This document shows, in pieces, positions 6,963 through 15,211 of a stretch of DNA of 20,679 nucleotides. Below the pieces are notes generated by a model, which saw nothing but the letters and a program-made list of their open reading frames with translations, had not been told where the DNA came from and ran no database searches. Source of the DNA: DRQF01 sp964559135 (GTDB lineage: Bacteria > Planctomycetota > GCA-002687715 > DRQF01); the NCBI GenBank assembly GCA_964559135.1, contig CAZLGG010000071.1, forward strand, positions 1-20,679. The letters are read 5' to 3'. Made by a program: the position numbers and the translations under genes. Within the stretch, counting starts at the first letter, position 1; the number at the start of each line of letters is the position of its first letter.

Positions 6963-9953
6963 ATGCGGAATGCCCGTTCATCGTTCGGCCGCCGGATCCA
7001 GCTTTCGGTCTGGATCGGGCTCGTCGCTTTGCTCATGGCCGAGCCGGCCATCGCCCAGCAGGGAGGCAAGCTCGACTATCGTTGGGCCAATGCCCTCATG
7101 GAGAAGTACCGCTACTACGACATGGCGGAAACGATCTTCAAGCGCCTCGAGAAGAGCAACGACAAGGAACTCAGGTCTCTAGGGTTGCTGGGATACTCGA
7201 AGTTGAAGCGCTTCGAGGCGCGTCGCACCACCGACATCGAAATGCGCCGCAAGCTCAACCTGGAGTCGATCTCCCGTCTCAGGGAAGTCGTGAAGAGCCT
7301 GAAGAAGGGTTCCAAGGAGTACCTGGAGGCGCGTTTCAATCTGGCAGATACCCTTCAGGGGGTGGCCACGGAGAACATCGACCAGATCAACCAGGGCCGC
7401 GTGCCCGCCGACCAGGTCGCCGCGCTCCAAAAGGAGACACAAAACCTTCTCGACGAGGCCGAGACCGTCTTCAACGACGTCGTCCGAAGTCTTGGAGAGG
7501 TCGACCCCGATGAAGACAAAGCGAAGTGGGCCCTCTCCGTTCAGGCCAAGCTCTACACCTTCCAGGTTCTCTACAACAAGGCGGAGTTGCTTGCGACCGA
7601 CCCCGCCAAGTTGCAGTCCTCCAAGCGCATCGCCGCTCTCACCGATGCATCCGAGGGTCTGGACGAGTTCATCCTCGAGAATGAGGCCGAACTCATCGGA
7701 TACTACGGCTGCTTGTGGATGGGCAAGGTCAAGGCCGCACTCTTGGATGCGGGTGAAGACGTCAGGATCGAAGACGTGCAGTACTACTACAAGTACGTCT
7801 ACGACACGATGACCGACGTTCCCATGGACGAGGACTCGAGCGGCAACATGGTCGCCCGGAAGAATTGGGCGCCCCCTCCGGCCTTCCAGGACCTCGCACA
7901 GCGGGCCTGTTGGTGGCTGTTCCAATTCAACAACACCCACGGCAATACGGTGTCCACGATCGAAATGGGAACCCGCCTCCGGCAGGACTGGAAGCGGTTC
8001 AAGATCCAATTCAATCTCTTCGGCAACTTGGCGTTGATCGAATACGCGAAAGCTCTCCACTCGGAGGGGCGTTCCGCCGAGGCGTTGGAGGTGGCGGCGA
8101 CCGTTTCCTCCAGCGGTGGGTTCGCGGGACAGGAAGCGGACAAGCTGATGTCCGTCATCATTGCGACTGCGCGCAACAAGGATTCGTTTTCGCCCACGAT
8201 CCTCGCCGCGGGTGCGAATGGTGCGTTTACGACTCGGAACCGTCCTGGGAAGGCCGTTGAAGCTATTCAGCTCTATCAGACCATGCTTGCGAATCTCGAC
8301 CAAGTGAAGGACGCCAAGGAAAAAGCGATTCTCGGTCGAACGGGTTGGTACCGAATCGGCGTCTGCTGCATGCAGCAGAAACGGTACATCGAGGGCGCCC
8401 GCGCCTTCGAGCTCGGCTACAGGAATTACAACAACGATCTCCTTTCAGAGGAGGAGTCGAAGCAGAAGATCAACAAGAAGATGTCCAAGAACTGGATTGC
8501 AGCTCTCGGATCTCTCGTGAAGGCGACGAACAAGGACCCATACGTCCGGTCTCTCTACGACGAGGCCACCTCTTATTTGATCGACCACCCTCCCGTGGGC
8601 GCCGCTACGAGTACGGATGGACTGGCATGGCAGAAAGCGGAAAACCTTCGTCGCCAGAAGAAGTACGATGAGGCGCTGAAGGAATACCGCCGCTTGGCCG
8701 ACAAAGTCGGCGAGTACCGCGAGCGGGCCAAACTCAAGATCGCTACGATTCAATACCTGAGGCTCTACGACAAGAAAGAGAAGGCGGCGGAGCCCTGGAT
8801 CACCGTCGCCAAGAGCTTCGAGGAATTCAAGAAGCTCGCCGGCCAGAGTGATCTGGCGGACTCGTCCCAGAAGGATGCACGCAAGGCCGCTTTGATCGAG
8901 GCGGACTTCTACATTGCGGACAGCTATCTGAGGGCTGCCAAGGCCACGGCGGAGCCCGGGGAGCGTCGGCGCCTCCACGATCTCGTCTTGCGGGCCACCG
9001 ATGGTCTGGTGGCTCGCATCAAGGACAAGGGGCTCAAAGCCCGAGCGCTCTACGATCGTTTCCAAGCTCTCATCGGCCTGGATCGGCTCGACGAGGCCGA
9101 GTCGATCTTCCACCTGATGGTCAAGAATCCGCCGGCCGGGCGCATCCTCGAGTCCATGGCCCTCTCCACCTACAAGCGTCTGAAGGTGAAGGCCAAGGGA
9201 ATGCCCACTCGGAACGAGGCGGACTTCACGGCACGGGATGCGGTGATCCGTCGCGCCGCCAAGGCCTATCGGGTCTGGCTCTTCCGAAAGAACCCGAAGA
9301 AAATCGGCGAGTGGGTGACGGGCTACAAGCTCTTCTACGACCTCGAGGACTGGGCGGACGCCAACGAGGTCCTCGAGAAGGCCATCGCGAAATTCGACGG
9401 CAAGTCGAAGTACGCGAAGAAGGTCAAGCTCATGAAGCGCAAGCAGGCCCGTTGCATGCTCGAGTTGGCGAAGGCCGCCTACGCATCCGGCGACAAGGCC
9501 AAGACGGAGGCTCTGTTTGCGAAAGCGGCCAACGTCTACAAGGAGCTCGTCGGGCCGGACAACAAAGCGCCCGCGACGATTCTCGAGGAGGCGGCTCAGA
9601 TCTTCGGCGGATTCCTGGCCGGTCCCGATAGGCGCGGCAACTACACCTACTACCCTGGGATCGGCGAGTTCGATCGTGCGGCGAACATGTGGGCGAAAGT
9701 GCGCAAGTACCAGCAACCCAAACTGGATGACCCGAACCTCGATCCTGAGAAGGAACGTCGCCTCAAGAAGAGCATCGAGCAGGCCAGGTTCTACGCCATT
9801 CTCACCTACTATTGGGCCAAGAAAACCGCGAACGACAACAAGGGGCTCCAATACGTGAAAAAGCAGGTGACTTCCATCTTCTTGAAGACCCGGAACCAAC
9901 CCGGAGCTCCCTGGTTCACGCCATATTGGGAATGGCTCAGGAATAGGATGTGA
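6963..9953 (+). CDS. Large exported TPR-repeat protein (996 residues)
   Basis: An N-terminal Sec signal peptide (h-region VWIGLVALLMAEP, likely cleavage after AIA at residue 31) is followed by about 960 residues of Lys/Glu/Ala-rich helical sequence. Degenerate tetratricopeptide repeats include YYDMAETIFKRLEKSNDKEL near the N-terminus and KKYDEALKEYRRLADKVGEY near residue 570. Several Tyr/Trp-rich stretches interrupt the repeats. No catalytic motif, lipobox or C-terminal membrane anchor is visible, so it is predicted to be a soluble periplasmic scaffold. TPR proteins of this kind commonly precede ExbB-ExbD-ExbD cassettes in planctomycetes and in the Myxococcus gliding clusters, where they contact the motor. 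ATG 6963 is preceded by GGGAAG at 6950-6955. The stop overlaps a possible GTG start of the next gene, so the two are probably co-translated. Confidence 0.8.
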   Translation: MRNARSSFGRRIQLSVWIGLVALLMAEPAIAQQGGKLDYRWANALMEKYRYYDMAETIFKRLEKSNDKELRSLGLLGYSKLKRFEARRTTDIEMRRKLNLESISRLREVVKSLKKGSKEYLEARFNLADTLQGVATENIDQINQGRVPADQVAALQKETQNLLDEAETVFNDVVRSLGEVDPDEDKAKWALSVQAKLYTFQVLYNKAELLATDPAKLQSSKRIAALTDASEGLDEFILENEAELIGYYGCLWMGKVKAALLDAGEDVRIEDVQYYYKYVYDTMTDVPMDEDSSGNMVARKNWAPPPAFQDLAQRACWWLFQFNNTHGNTVSTIEMGTRLRQDWKRFKIQFNLFGNLALIEYAKALHSEGRSAEALEVAATVSSSGGFAGQEADKLMSVIIATARNKDSFSPTILAAGANGAFTTRNRPGKAVEAIQLYQTMLANLDQVKDAKEKAILGRTGWYRIGVCCMQQKRYIEGARAFELGYRNYNNDLLSEEESKQKINKKMSKNWIAALGSLVKATNKDPYVRSLYDEATSYLIDHPPVGAATSTDGLAWQKAENLRRQKKYDEALKEYRRLADKVGEYRERAKLKIATIQYLRLYDKKEKAAEPWITVAKSFEEFKKLAGQSDLADSSQKDARKAALIEADFYIADSYLRAAKATAEPGERRRLHDLVLRATDGLVARIKDKGLKARALYDRFQALIGLDRLDEAESIFHLMVKNPPAGRILESMALSTYKRLKVKAKGMPTRNEADFTARDAVIRRAAKAYRVWLFRKNPKKIGEWVTGYKLFYDLEDWADANEVLEKAIAKFDGKSKYAKKVKLMKRKQARCMLELAKAAYASGDKAKTEALFAKAANVYKELVGPDNKAPATILEEAAQIFGGFLAGPDRRGNYTYYPGIGEFDRAANMWAKVRKYQQPKLDDPNLDPEKERRLKKSIEQARFYAILTYYWAKKTANDNKGLQYVKKQVTSIFLKTRNQPGAPWFTPYWEWLRNRM

Positions 9954-9958
9954 TTGGA

Positions 9959-11062
9959 ATGATTCGGAAAAACGCTGGGATTTCGGCGCTGGTCGCCGCC
10001 TTGCTCTTGTCCTTCGCAACCGCGCGGTCGCTTCTCGCGGACACGATCATTGTCAAGGGGAAAGCACCGATCAGCGGGGTGAAGGTCAAGTCCGAGACCT
10101 TCGACAAAGTGGTCTACATTCAGAGAGGGAAGACGAAGGAACTCCCCTCGTCGGAGGTCCTCGACGTCATTCACGACGGTCAATCCAAGGCCATGAGATT
10201 GGGGATCGAGTACCTGAACCTCGGTGACAATCTCAACGCCGTGGAGCAATTCAAGGCGGTCGTCTCGCAGGCGAGTGGCAGCGGACTGCCTTGGTTGCCC
10301 GAATATGCGAATTTCTATCTCGGCAAGGCGGATCTCGGTGCCGGGCGCTTCGACGCCGGTGCTCAAGCTCTGAGAAAAATGATCGCCCTCAAGCCCGATT
10401 CGCGTCTCCTCGGGGAGGCCACCGTCCTCCTCATGCGATGCCTGGCGCTTTCCGGCAAGGTGAAGGATGGGGCCGACTTCGTCGGGAAGCTCGAGACGGC
10501 CGCCAAGACCCCAGCCCAGAAACTCTGGGTGTTGGAGGCGCGGTTGGTCGCGGCGGAAGGGCTCCTGGACAGCGGAAAGGCTCGTGAAGCGGCGGACCTC
10601 GCCAAGACCCTCGAATCCAAGGCCAAGACCCTGAAGGCCGAGGGGGCGAATGCTTTCGGTGCCCGCGCCATGATGCTCGAATTCGAGGCTCACCTTGCGG
10701 CGCGCAACCGTCCGAAGGCGAAGAACGTCCTCGCCGAACTCAAGCGCGAGGGTGGAAAAGGGAACCCCCATGCCCTTGCGGCCGACTTTTGTTGCCGGGC
10801 GATGGAGATCCTGGATTCCTCTCCGGTGGAGAGCGACCTTTGGAAAGCCGTTCATTTCGCAGGGCGAACCTATGTCGAAAATCTGGAGGCCGTTTCCGAA
10901 TTGCCTCGAACTTGCTATCTTCTGGGCCTCACCCACCTGCGGCTCTCCGAGTCCAGATCCGGTGAGAAGGAAGTCGCCAAGGGGTACTTTGAAGAACTTC
11001 GGCGTCGCTTCCCCGAGACTCGGGAGGCCTTCCTGGCCCGCGATCAGCTCAAGAAAATGTGA
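9959..11062 (+). CDS. Exported small-beta-domain plus TPR protein
   Basis: The 367-residue product has a Sec signal peptide (ISALVAALLLSFATARSLLA, cleavage about residue 27). A small beta-strand domain (about 28-75; GVKVKSETFDKVVYIQRGK then LPSSEVLDV) resembles the SH3-like 'induced-expression' fold seen at the front of many planctomycete exported proteins. TPR-like helices then run to the end: YLNLGDNLNAVEQFKAVVSQ, FYLGKADLGAGRFDAGAQAL, and LLGLTHLRLSESRSGEKEVA near the C-terminus. Function is unknown; a periplasmic scaffold acting with the preceding TPR protein and the ExbBD motor is inferred from context. ATG 9959 is chosen because AGGA (9945-9948) is at usable spacing. GTG 9950, which overlaps the upstream stop (GTGA), would add three residues and is the alternative. 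Confidence 0.75.
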   Translation: MIRKNAGISALVAALLLSFATARSLLADTIIVKGKAPISGVKVKSETFDKVVYIQRGKTKELPSSEVLDVIHDGQSKAMRLGIEYLNLGDNLNAVEQFKAVVSQASGSGLPWLPEYANFYLGKADLGAGRFDAGAQALRKMIALKPDSRLLGEATVLLMRCLALSGKVKDGADFVGKLETAAKTPAQKLWVLEARLVAAEGLLDSGKAREAADLAKTLESKAKTLKAEGANAFGARAMMLEFEAHLAARNRPKAKNVLAELKREGGKGNPHALAADFCCRAMEILDSSPVESDLWKAVHFAGRTYVENLEAVSELPRTCYLLGLTHLRLSESRSGEKEVAKGYFEELRRRFPETREAFLARDQLKKM

Positions 11063-11162
11063 ACTTTGACGGACGAGTGGAATCCCTCGCAACCAGGATG
11101 CCGCGGGAGGCATCATGATGAGACTCGAGGGTATTGAACGAGACGGGAGAATAATAACCGCC

Positions 11163-11840
11163 ATGTACAAGAAGACTCAGGCATTCCTCTTCGGGCTCAT
11201 CGCCCTCGGCGCGCTCGCGACGCCCTCCTACGCCCTGGCCCCCACGAAGCTGATCACGGGCGGCGGCGCGATCGGATACGTCATCATTCTGCTCTCCGTG
11301 GTGGGAGTCGCCCTCATCATCGAGCACGCTATGAACGTGCGCCGTGAGAAGTTGGCTCCGCCCGAGTTGATCGACGAACTGGAGCAGCTCTTCGCCGAGG
11401 AGCAATACCAGGAAGCTCTCGAACTGTGCGAGTCCGAGCCCGGCTATTTGACGAACGTTCTGGCCGCGGCCCTGCCCAAGGTGGACATGGGGTTCGAATC
11501 CATGGAACAAACGGCCCACGACATCGCCGAGGAGGAGTCGATCAAGCTCCTTGCGAAGGTGAGCTGGCTTTCGCTGCTTTCGGCCGTGTCCCCCATGTTG
11601 GGACTGCTCGGTACGGTTTGGGGAATGATCGGCGCTTTCGACATCATCGCGACGTCCTCTGCTCCCGAGCCGTCCGAATTCGCCGGAACGATCTCCCTGG
11701 CTCTCATCACCACTGTGCTCGGTCTCATCGTCGCTATTCCCATGATGATCGGGTACTTCTACTTCAAGAACAAGGTGACCCGCATCAACCTTGAAATCGG
11801 CGCCATCACGGAAGACTTGCTGGATCGCTTCCGCGGATGA
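11163..11840 (+). CDS. exbB: ExbB/TolQ/MotA-family proton channel subunit
   Basis: This 225-residue inner-membrane protein would form the pentameric stator of an ExbBD-type motor. It starts with a classic signal peptide (YKKTQAFLFGLIALGALA, cleavage after SYA, residue 24), as in ExbB variants with an extra N-terminal segment. Three transmembrane helices follow at about residues 33-55, 140-163 and 178-202. Helix 2 carries the family motif SPMLGLLGTVWGMIGAF; helix 3 carries ALITTVLGLIVAIPMM with its conserved polar threonines. The cytoplasmic loop lies between helices 1 and 2. ATG 11163 gives the clean signal peptide, but GGGAGG (11105-11110) is ideally spaced for an in-frame ATG at 11118 that would add 15 residues; the true start is uncertain. 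Two exbD genes follow, 53 and 45 bases apart, so the three form one module. Confidence 0.9.
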   Translation: MYKKTQAFLFGLIALGALATPSYALAPTKLITGGGAIGYVIILLSVVGVALIIEHAMNVRREKLAPPELIDELEQLFAEEQYQEALELCESEPGYLTNVLAAALPKVDMGFESMEQTAHDIAEEESIKLLAKVSWLSLLSAVSPMLGLLGTVWGMIGAFDIIATSSAPEPSEFAGTISLALITTVLGLIVAIPMMIGYFYFKNKVTRINLEIGAITEDLLDRFRG

Positions 11841-11893
11841 ACCGGCGGCCGTCGGTTTAGGTTGAAGGATTCACAAACCCGAGCGAGAGACTC

Positions 11894-12433
11894 ATGGCTG
11901 CAAGAAAGAAGAGGAAGCACGACACTTCGGCGTCGGACGTCGAAATGGACATGACGCCCATGATCGACATCGTCTTTCAGATGGTGATGTTCTTCGTGAT
12001 CGTGTCCGACTTCAGTCAAAAGGATATCGCCAAGCTGACCTTGCCTTGGTCGACCGTGGGAGTGGATGATGAAGGGGACGACGAGTCGCGTCTCATCATC
12101 AACATCACGGCACCCAAGCTGTCGGACACGAAGGTGAAGAAGGGTGACGAAAAGATCTTCAGCAGGATCATGGTCCGCGGGAAGCCCTACGACTTCCAGT
12201 CACTCCAGAAGTTCTTGGAGCTGAACGGCGTTCAAAACCCGAAATACCGGGAAACGGACCCTTCGAAGAAGGGACTTTCCAACCGCTCACTGCTGATTCG
12301 TTGCGACAAGAACCAGTCGTTCGATTACGTGAAGGCGATTCTCCAGATCTGCGCCCAGCCGGACATCGCGATCTACAAGGTCGAGATCGCCACCGCAGAG
12401 CAGGTCGACAAGAAGAAGGCACCACGGAACTAG
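11894..12433 (+). CDS. exbD: ExbD/TolR-family protein, copy 1
   Basis: A 179-residue bitopic protein with a basic cytoplasmic N-terminus (AARKKRKH), one transmembrane helix (about 23-43) and a periplasmic domain. The family signature MDMTPMIDIVFQMVMFF contains the proton-carrying aspartate at residue 25. The periplasmic part holds an insert (about 50-110) before the typical ExbD end SLLIRCDKNQSFDYVKAILQ and IAIYKVEIAT. It should pair with the adjacent ExbB to couple proton flow to movement of a periplasmic partner. GAGAG just upstream supports ATG 11894. At 179 residues it is longer than E. coli ExbD (141). Confidence 0.9.
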   Translation: MAARKKRKHDTSASDVEMDMTPMIDIVFQMVMFFVIVSDFSQKDIAKLTLPWSTVGVDDEGDDESRLIINITAPKLSDTKVKKGDEKIFSRIMVRGKPYDFQSLQKFLELNGVQNPKYRETDPSKKGLSNRSLLIRCDKNQSFDYVKAILQICAQPDIAIYKVEIATAEQVDKKKAPRN

Positions 12434-12478
12434 GAAGCGGGTCTCCCCCCGGTCAGGTCCTCTGATAGGAGCTCAGGT

Positions 12479-12997
12479 ATGGAACAGGAAGTCAAGATGG
12501 ACATGACGCCGATGATCGACGTCACTTTTCAGCTCCTGATCTTCTTCATCATCACGATGAAGTTCAGGACCCTCGAGAAGAAGCTCAACTCCTATCTCCC
12601 CACGGACTTCGGATTGAATACATCGTCCGCTCCCGTGGAAGAGAACTTCATCACCGTCAAGATCCGGCAGAAGAAGGCCTCCGAGGACCCTCGTCCCATT
12701 CGTGAGCGCAGTTCCTACTACTACGTCGAAACCGAGGAGATCAAGGCGCCGACGGAAAAGGAGATCTTTCAGAAGATCTACAAGCGCATCAAAGCTTTCA
12801 GGGACCAGAACAAGGACGCGAAGGGTAAGATCGATGCGGGGACGGGAGTGCCTCATTACCGCGTCGTGTCGATCCTCGACCTCTTTCACAAGTCGGGATT
12901 CGAAACCATCACCTTCGTAGGCCTGACTGTGAACAAGAACATCTCGGAGGGATTGCAGTGGTGGCGGAAGATGAGGGAAACCCTCGGCGACACCTGA
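12479..12997 (+). CDS. exbD: ExbD/TolR-family protein, copy 2
   Basis: A 172-residue second ExbD homologue with the same signature, MDMTPMIDVTFQLLIFFIIT, and its key aspartate at residue 14. The cytoplasmic N-terminus is very short and acidic, unlike the basic tail of copy 1. The periplasmic domain differs too: a long Lys/Glu-rich middle (about 55-120) and an end with HYRVVSILDLFHKSGFETITFVG. The two copies are divergent paralogues, so a heteromeric ExbD pair on one ExbB ring is likely, as with AglQ/AglS and AglR of Myxococcus. AGGAG (12467-12471) is 7 bases from ATG 12479. A lipoprotein gene follows after 16 bases. Confidence 0.9.
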   Translation: MEQEVKMDMTPMIDVTFQLLIFFIITMKFRTLEKKLNSYLPTDFGLNTSSAPVEENFITVKIRQKKASEDPRPIRERSSYYYVETEEIKAPTEKEIFQKIYKRIKAFRDQNKDAKGKIDAGTGVPHYRVVSILDLFHKSGFETITFVGLTVNKNISEGLQWWRKMRETLGDT

Positions 12998-13013
12998 TCG
13001 CCGTTTCTTGTCC

Positions 13014-14948
13014 ATGATCACCCAACGACGCGTCCGCGGCCGCCGGCAGATTCTGTTGGCGGCCGTTGTTTTTCTGGCGGCCTGTAGCCGAAGCGGATTG
13101 AGGCCCCACGGAGAGGGTGAGCCACTCCACATCCTGCTCGTCACCCTCGACACGACGCGGGCCGACCACATGGGTTTCCTAGGCGCCCGCGCGGGCGACT
13201 TGTCTCCCACTCCTGCTCTCGACGCCCTGGCCGCCGAGGGAATCGTCTATGACCCCACGTTCGCCTCGGTGCCCTTGACCCTGCCGTCCCACGCCACCTT
13301 GCTGACGGGCCTCGAACCGCCTGAGCATGGGATTCGGGAGAACGAAGGGTATGCCCTTCCACCTCCCTCCGCCCGGAATGAAAGAACGTTGGCCGAGCTG
13401 CTTTCGAACTCCGGTTTCGAAACCGCGGCCTTCGTCAGCGCCGAACCCCTTCGAAGCGATCGTGGTCTCTCCGCGGGATTTCGTGTCTATGACGCTCCCG
13501 CTTCGGAGGGACGCCCGGGCGCCCTTGCGCTTCCCGAGCGAGCCGCCCATGCGACGACGAGCGCCGTTCTGGAATGGTTGTCCAGTCTCGTGGCGGATCA
13601 CTCATTCGTCTGGGTCCACTTTTTCGACCCTCATCGGCCTTGGGAATCTCATGGCGGGCGACCGGATGCCGTTGCGAAGGCTTCGGGAAGTCCCTATCTC
13701 GGGGAAATCGCCTACATGGACGGCCAGATTCAGCGTCTGTTCCAGGCTTGGAAGGACAAGGGGCTTTGGGACCAGACGCTCGTCATCGTCGTCGGTGATC
13801 ACGGGGAGAGTCTCGGGGAGCATGGTGAGGCTACCCACGGCCTCCTCGCCTACGGCGCTACCTTGCGGGTACCCCTCATCGTCAAACCCCCGAAGGGACA
13901 ACGCACGCGTTTCGTGAAGCGACCCGCGCGGGTGGCCGACGTCTATCCGACGATCCTCGAAGCGGCGGGGCTCGAGGCGTCTCCTCGGACCTTGGCTCGG
14001 AGTCTCATGTCGGCCGATCGCGAATTCGTCTCCTACGGTGAAACCGTCTACCCGTGGCGACAGTATGGGTGGGCACCGGTCCGCGTACTGCGGCGCGGCG
14101 AGTGGGAATGGGTGGCCGCCGGGAAGAGAGGGGAACTCTATCACTGGACGGACGATCCCACCGAGTCCACCGACCTCCGGACGTCTCGACCCGCGTTGGC
14201 CGGGGAGTTGGAGGCGGCGTTGCTCGAACTGCGCCGACGCTTTCGACCAGCCGTGGGTACGGACCGGCGTCGTCGACCTCATGAGGGTCTCCAGGCGCCG
14301 TATCTGGCCGGTGCCGGCCCGGAAGTCCCCGACGAGCCGCCCGTGGGCCGAGAGGCTTCCCTTATGGCGCCCCAGGATTTCATGGATATCGTTCGGCGAC
14401 TGGAAGCCCTGCGCGTGGCGGTGGACCGACTCGCCAAAGGGCAGGATGTCGAGAACTCCTTCACCGAGGCGCAGCGATGGGTGCGGATGTTGGAGGGCGA
14501 CGACCGCGAAGCTGTTCAGGGGGCTCCGGCGGTTCGATTCTGGCTGGGAAGGGCCAGGCTTTCCCTCGCGCGGCCCGGGATCGCGCTGGGCATGCCGGCC
14601 TCTTGGGTGGAATCGTCGTTGGCGGGGGCGGAGCGGCATTTCGAGGCCTACGCGGCTCTCAGGCCCAAGGATGTCCGGGCTCGCGTCCTGGAGATCCAGT
14701 GTGACTGGGAGCGCTATCGCAAGCTGAAGGACGCAGGGGCCCCAGCTCGCATCCTGGAGCGCGCTCGCACCGCGCGGGCCCTCGGATTGGAGCATCCTCT
14801 TCTCCACGTCTACCGCGCCAGGGCTCTGGAAGCTCTCGGAAGGCTGAGCGATGCGATCCGAGCCATGGAGGAGGCCGTGGCGGCTGCTCCGCGTCGATTG
14901 GATTTCGCCCGGGATCTCGCGGCCCTCCGCCGTAAATCTCGGGATTGA
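13014..14948 (+). CDS. Sulfatase/alkaline-phosphatase-superfamily lipoprotein with C-terminal helical repeats
   Basis: The 644-residue protein has a lipoprotein signal (ILLAAVVFLAAC, Cys24). Residues about 38-400 form a sulfatase-type domain: VTLDTTRADHMG (metal-binding Asp46), VPLTLPSHATLLTG at the nucleophile site, WVHFFDPHRPWE, VVGDHGESLGEHG (metal ligands Asp262-His263), and the family end ELYHWTDDPTEST. At the nucleophile position the Cys/Ser-x-Pro-x-Arg motif of formylglycine sulfatases reads Thr89-Leu-Pro-Ser-His. A threonine nucleophile, as in phosphoethanolamine-transferase and alkaline-phosphatase relatives, points to phosphoester chemistry rather than sulfate release. The last ~220 residues are helical, with TPR-like repeats at the end (RALEALGRLSDAIRAMEEAV). 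It lies 16 bases behind exbD copy 2 with no clear Shine-Dalgarno, so translation may depend on the upstream gene. Its substrate is unknown. Confidence 0.8.
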   Translation: MITQRRVRGRRQILLAAVVFLAACSRSGLRPHGEGEPLHILLVTLDTTRADHMGFLGARAGDLSPTPALDALAAEGIVYDPTFASVPLTLPSHATLLTGLEPPEHGIRENEGYALPPPSARNERTLAELLSNSGFETAAFVSAEPLRSDRGLSAGFRVYDAPASEGRPGALALPERAAHATTSAVLEWLSSLVADHSFVWVHFFDPHRPWESHGGRPDAVAKASGSPYLGEIAYMDGQIQRLFQAWKDKGLWDQTLVIVVGDHGESLGEHGEATHGLLAYGATLRVPLIVKPPKGQRTRFVKRPARVADVYPTILEAAGLEASPRTLARSLMSADREFVSYGETVYPWRQYGWAPVRVLRRGEWEWVAAGKRGELYHWTDDPTESTDLRTSRPALAGELEAALLELRRRFRPAVGTDRRRRPHEGLQAPYLAGAGPEVPDEPPVGREASLMAPQDFMDIVRRLEALRVAVDRLAKGQDVENSFTEAQRWVRMLEGDDREAVQGAPAVRFWLGRARLSLARPGIALGMPASWVESSLAGAERHFEAYAALRPKDVRARVLEIQCDWERYRKLKDAGAPARILERARTARALGLEHPLLHVYRARALEALGRLSDAIRAMEEAVAAAPRRLDFARDLAALRRKSRD

Positions 14949-14973
14949 GTTGAAACCCGCGGCCGTTGGGGAA

Positions 14974-15006
14974 CGTGCTCAAACCGACGATCGAGCCCCG
15001 AGCACG
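14974..15006 (+). repeat. Inverted repeat upstream of the second secretin promoter
   Basis: CGTGCTC (14974-14980) and GAGCACG (15000-15006) are perfect 7-base inverted arms around a 19-base spacer. They lie just upstream of the -35 box at 15015. No T run follows, so it is a poor terminator; an activator or repressor site is possible but only positional evidence supports it. Confidence 0.35.
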
Positions 15007-15014
15007 GGAGGGGC

Positions 15015-15044
15015 TTGACAGTGGGGAAACGGGTTATGTAGAAT
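15015..15044 (+). promoter_or_regulatory. Strong sigma70-like promoter of the second secretin
   Basis: A perfect TTGACA -35 (15015-15020) is followed after 18 bases by TAGAAT (15039-15044), a 5-of-6 match to the -10. Transcription from about 15051 would produce a leader of about 160 bases before ATG 15212. This is the best promoter match in the window and gives the second secretin its own transcript. Confidence 0.7.
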
Positions 15045-15211
15045 CCCGCGCCACAGAGACCGTGCGTTTTCTATCTGACGGCGCAATAGGTCTTTAGGAA
15101 CCCTAGGGAAAGGGAGTGCCTCTCCAGGCGCTAGCGGCAGTGCAATTCGAGGACGTCGCCCGTGGCTACGTTTCCGTCGATTGCGACATAGTTCCGCCTG
15201 AAAGGTCTGAC

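Noticed and set aside
11066..11100. Promoter before exbB (TTGACG at 11066-11071)
   Set aside because: No acceptable -10 lies at 15-19 bases downstream. A -35-like hexamer alone is common by chance, and exbB is probably read from the TPR gene promoter.
15045..15211. Cyclic-di-GMP or other riboswitch in the second secretin leader
   Set aside because: The leader lacks the conserved GEMM-type core and any other riboswitch consensus I know; only weak pairings (AGACC/GGTCT, CCCTAGGG) are visible.
15116..15211. GTG 15116 as start of the second secretin
   Set aside because: It would place 32 non-hydrophobic residues before the lipoprotein signal, which would then not be N-terminal. ATG 15212 has a ribosome site and gives a normal signal.
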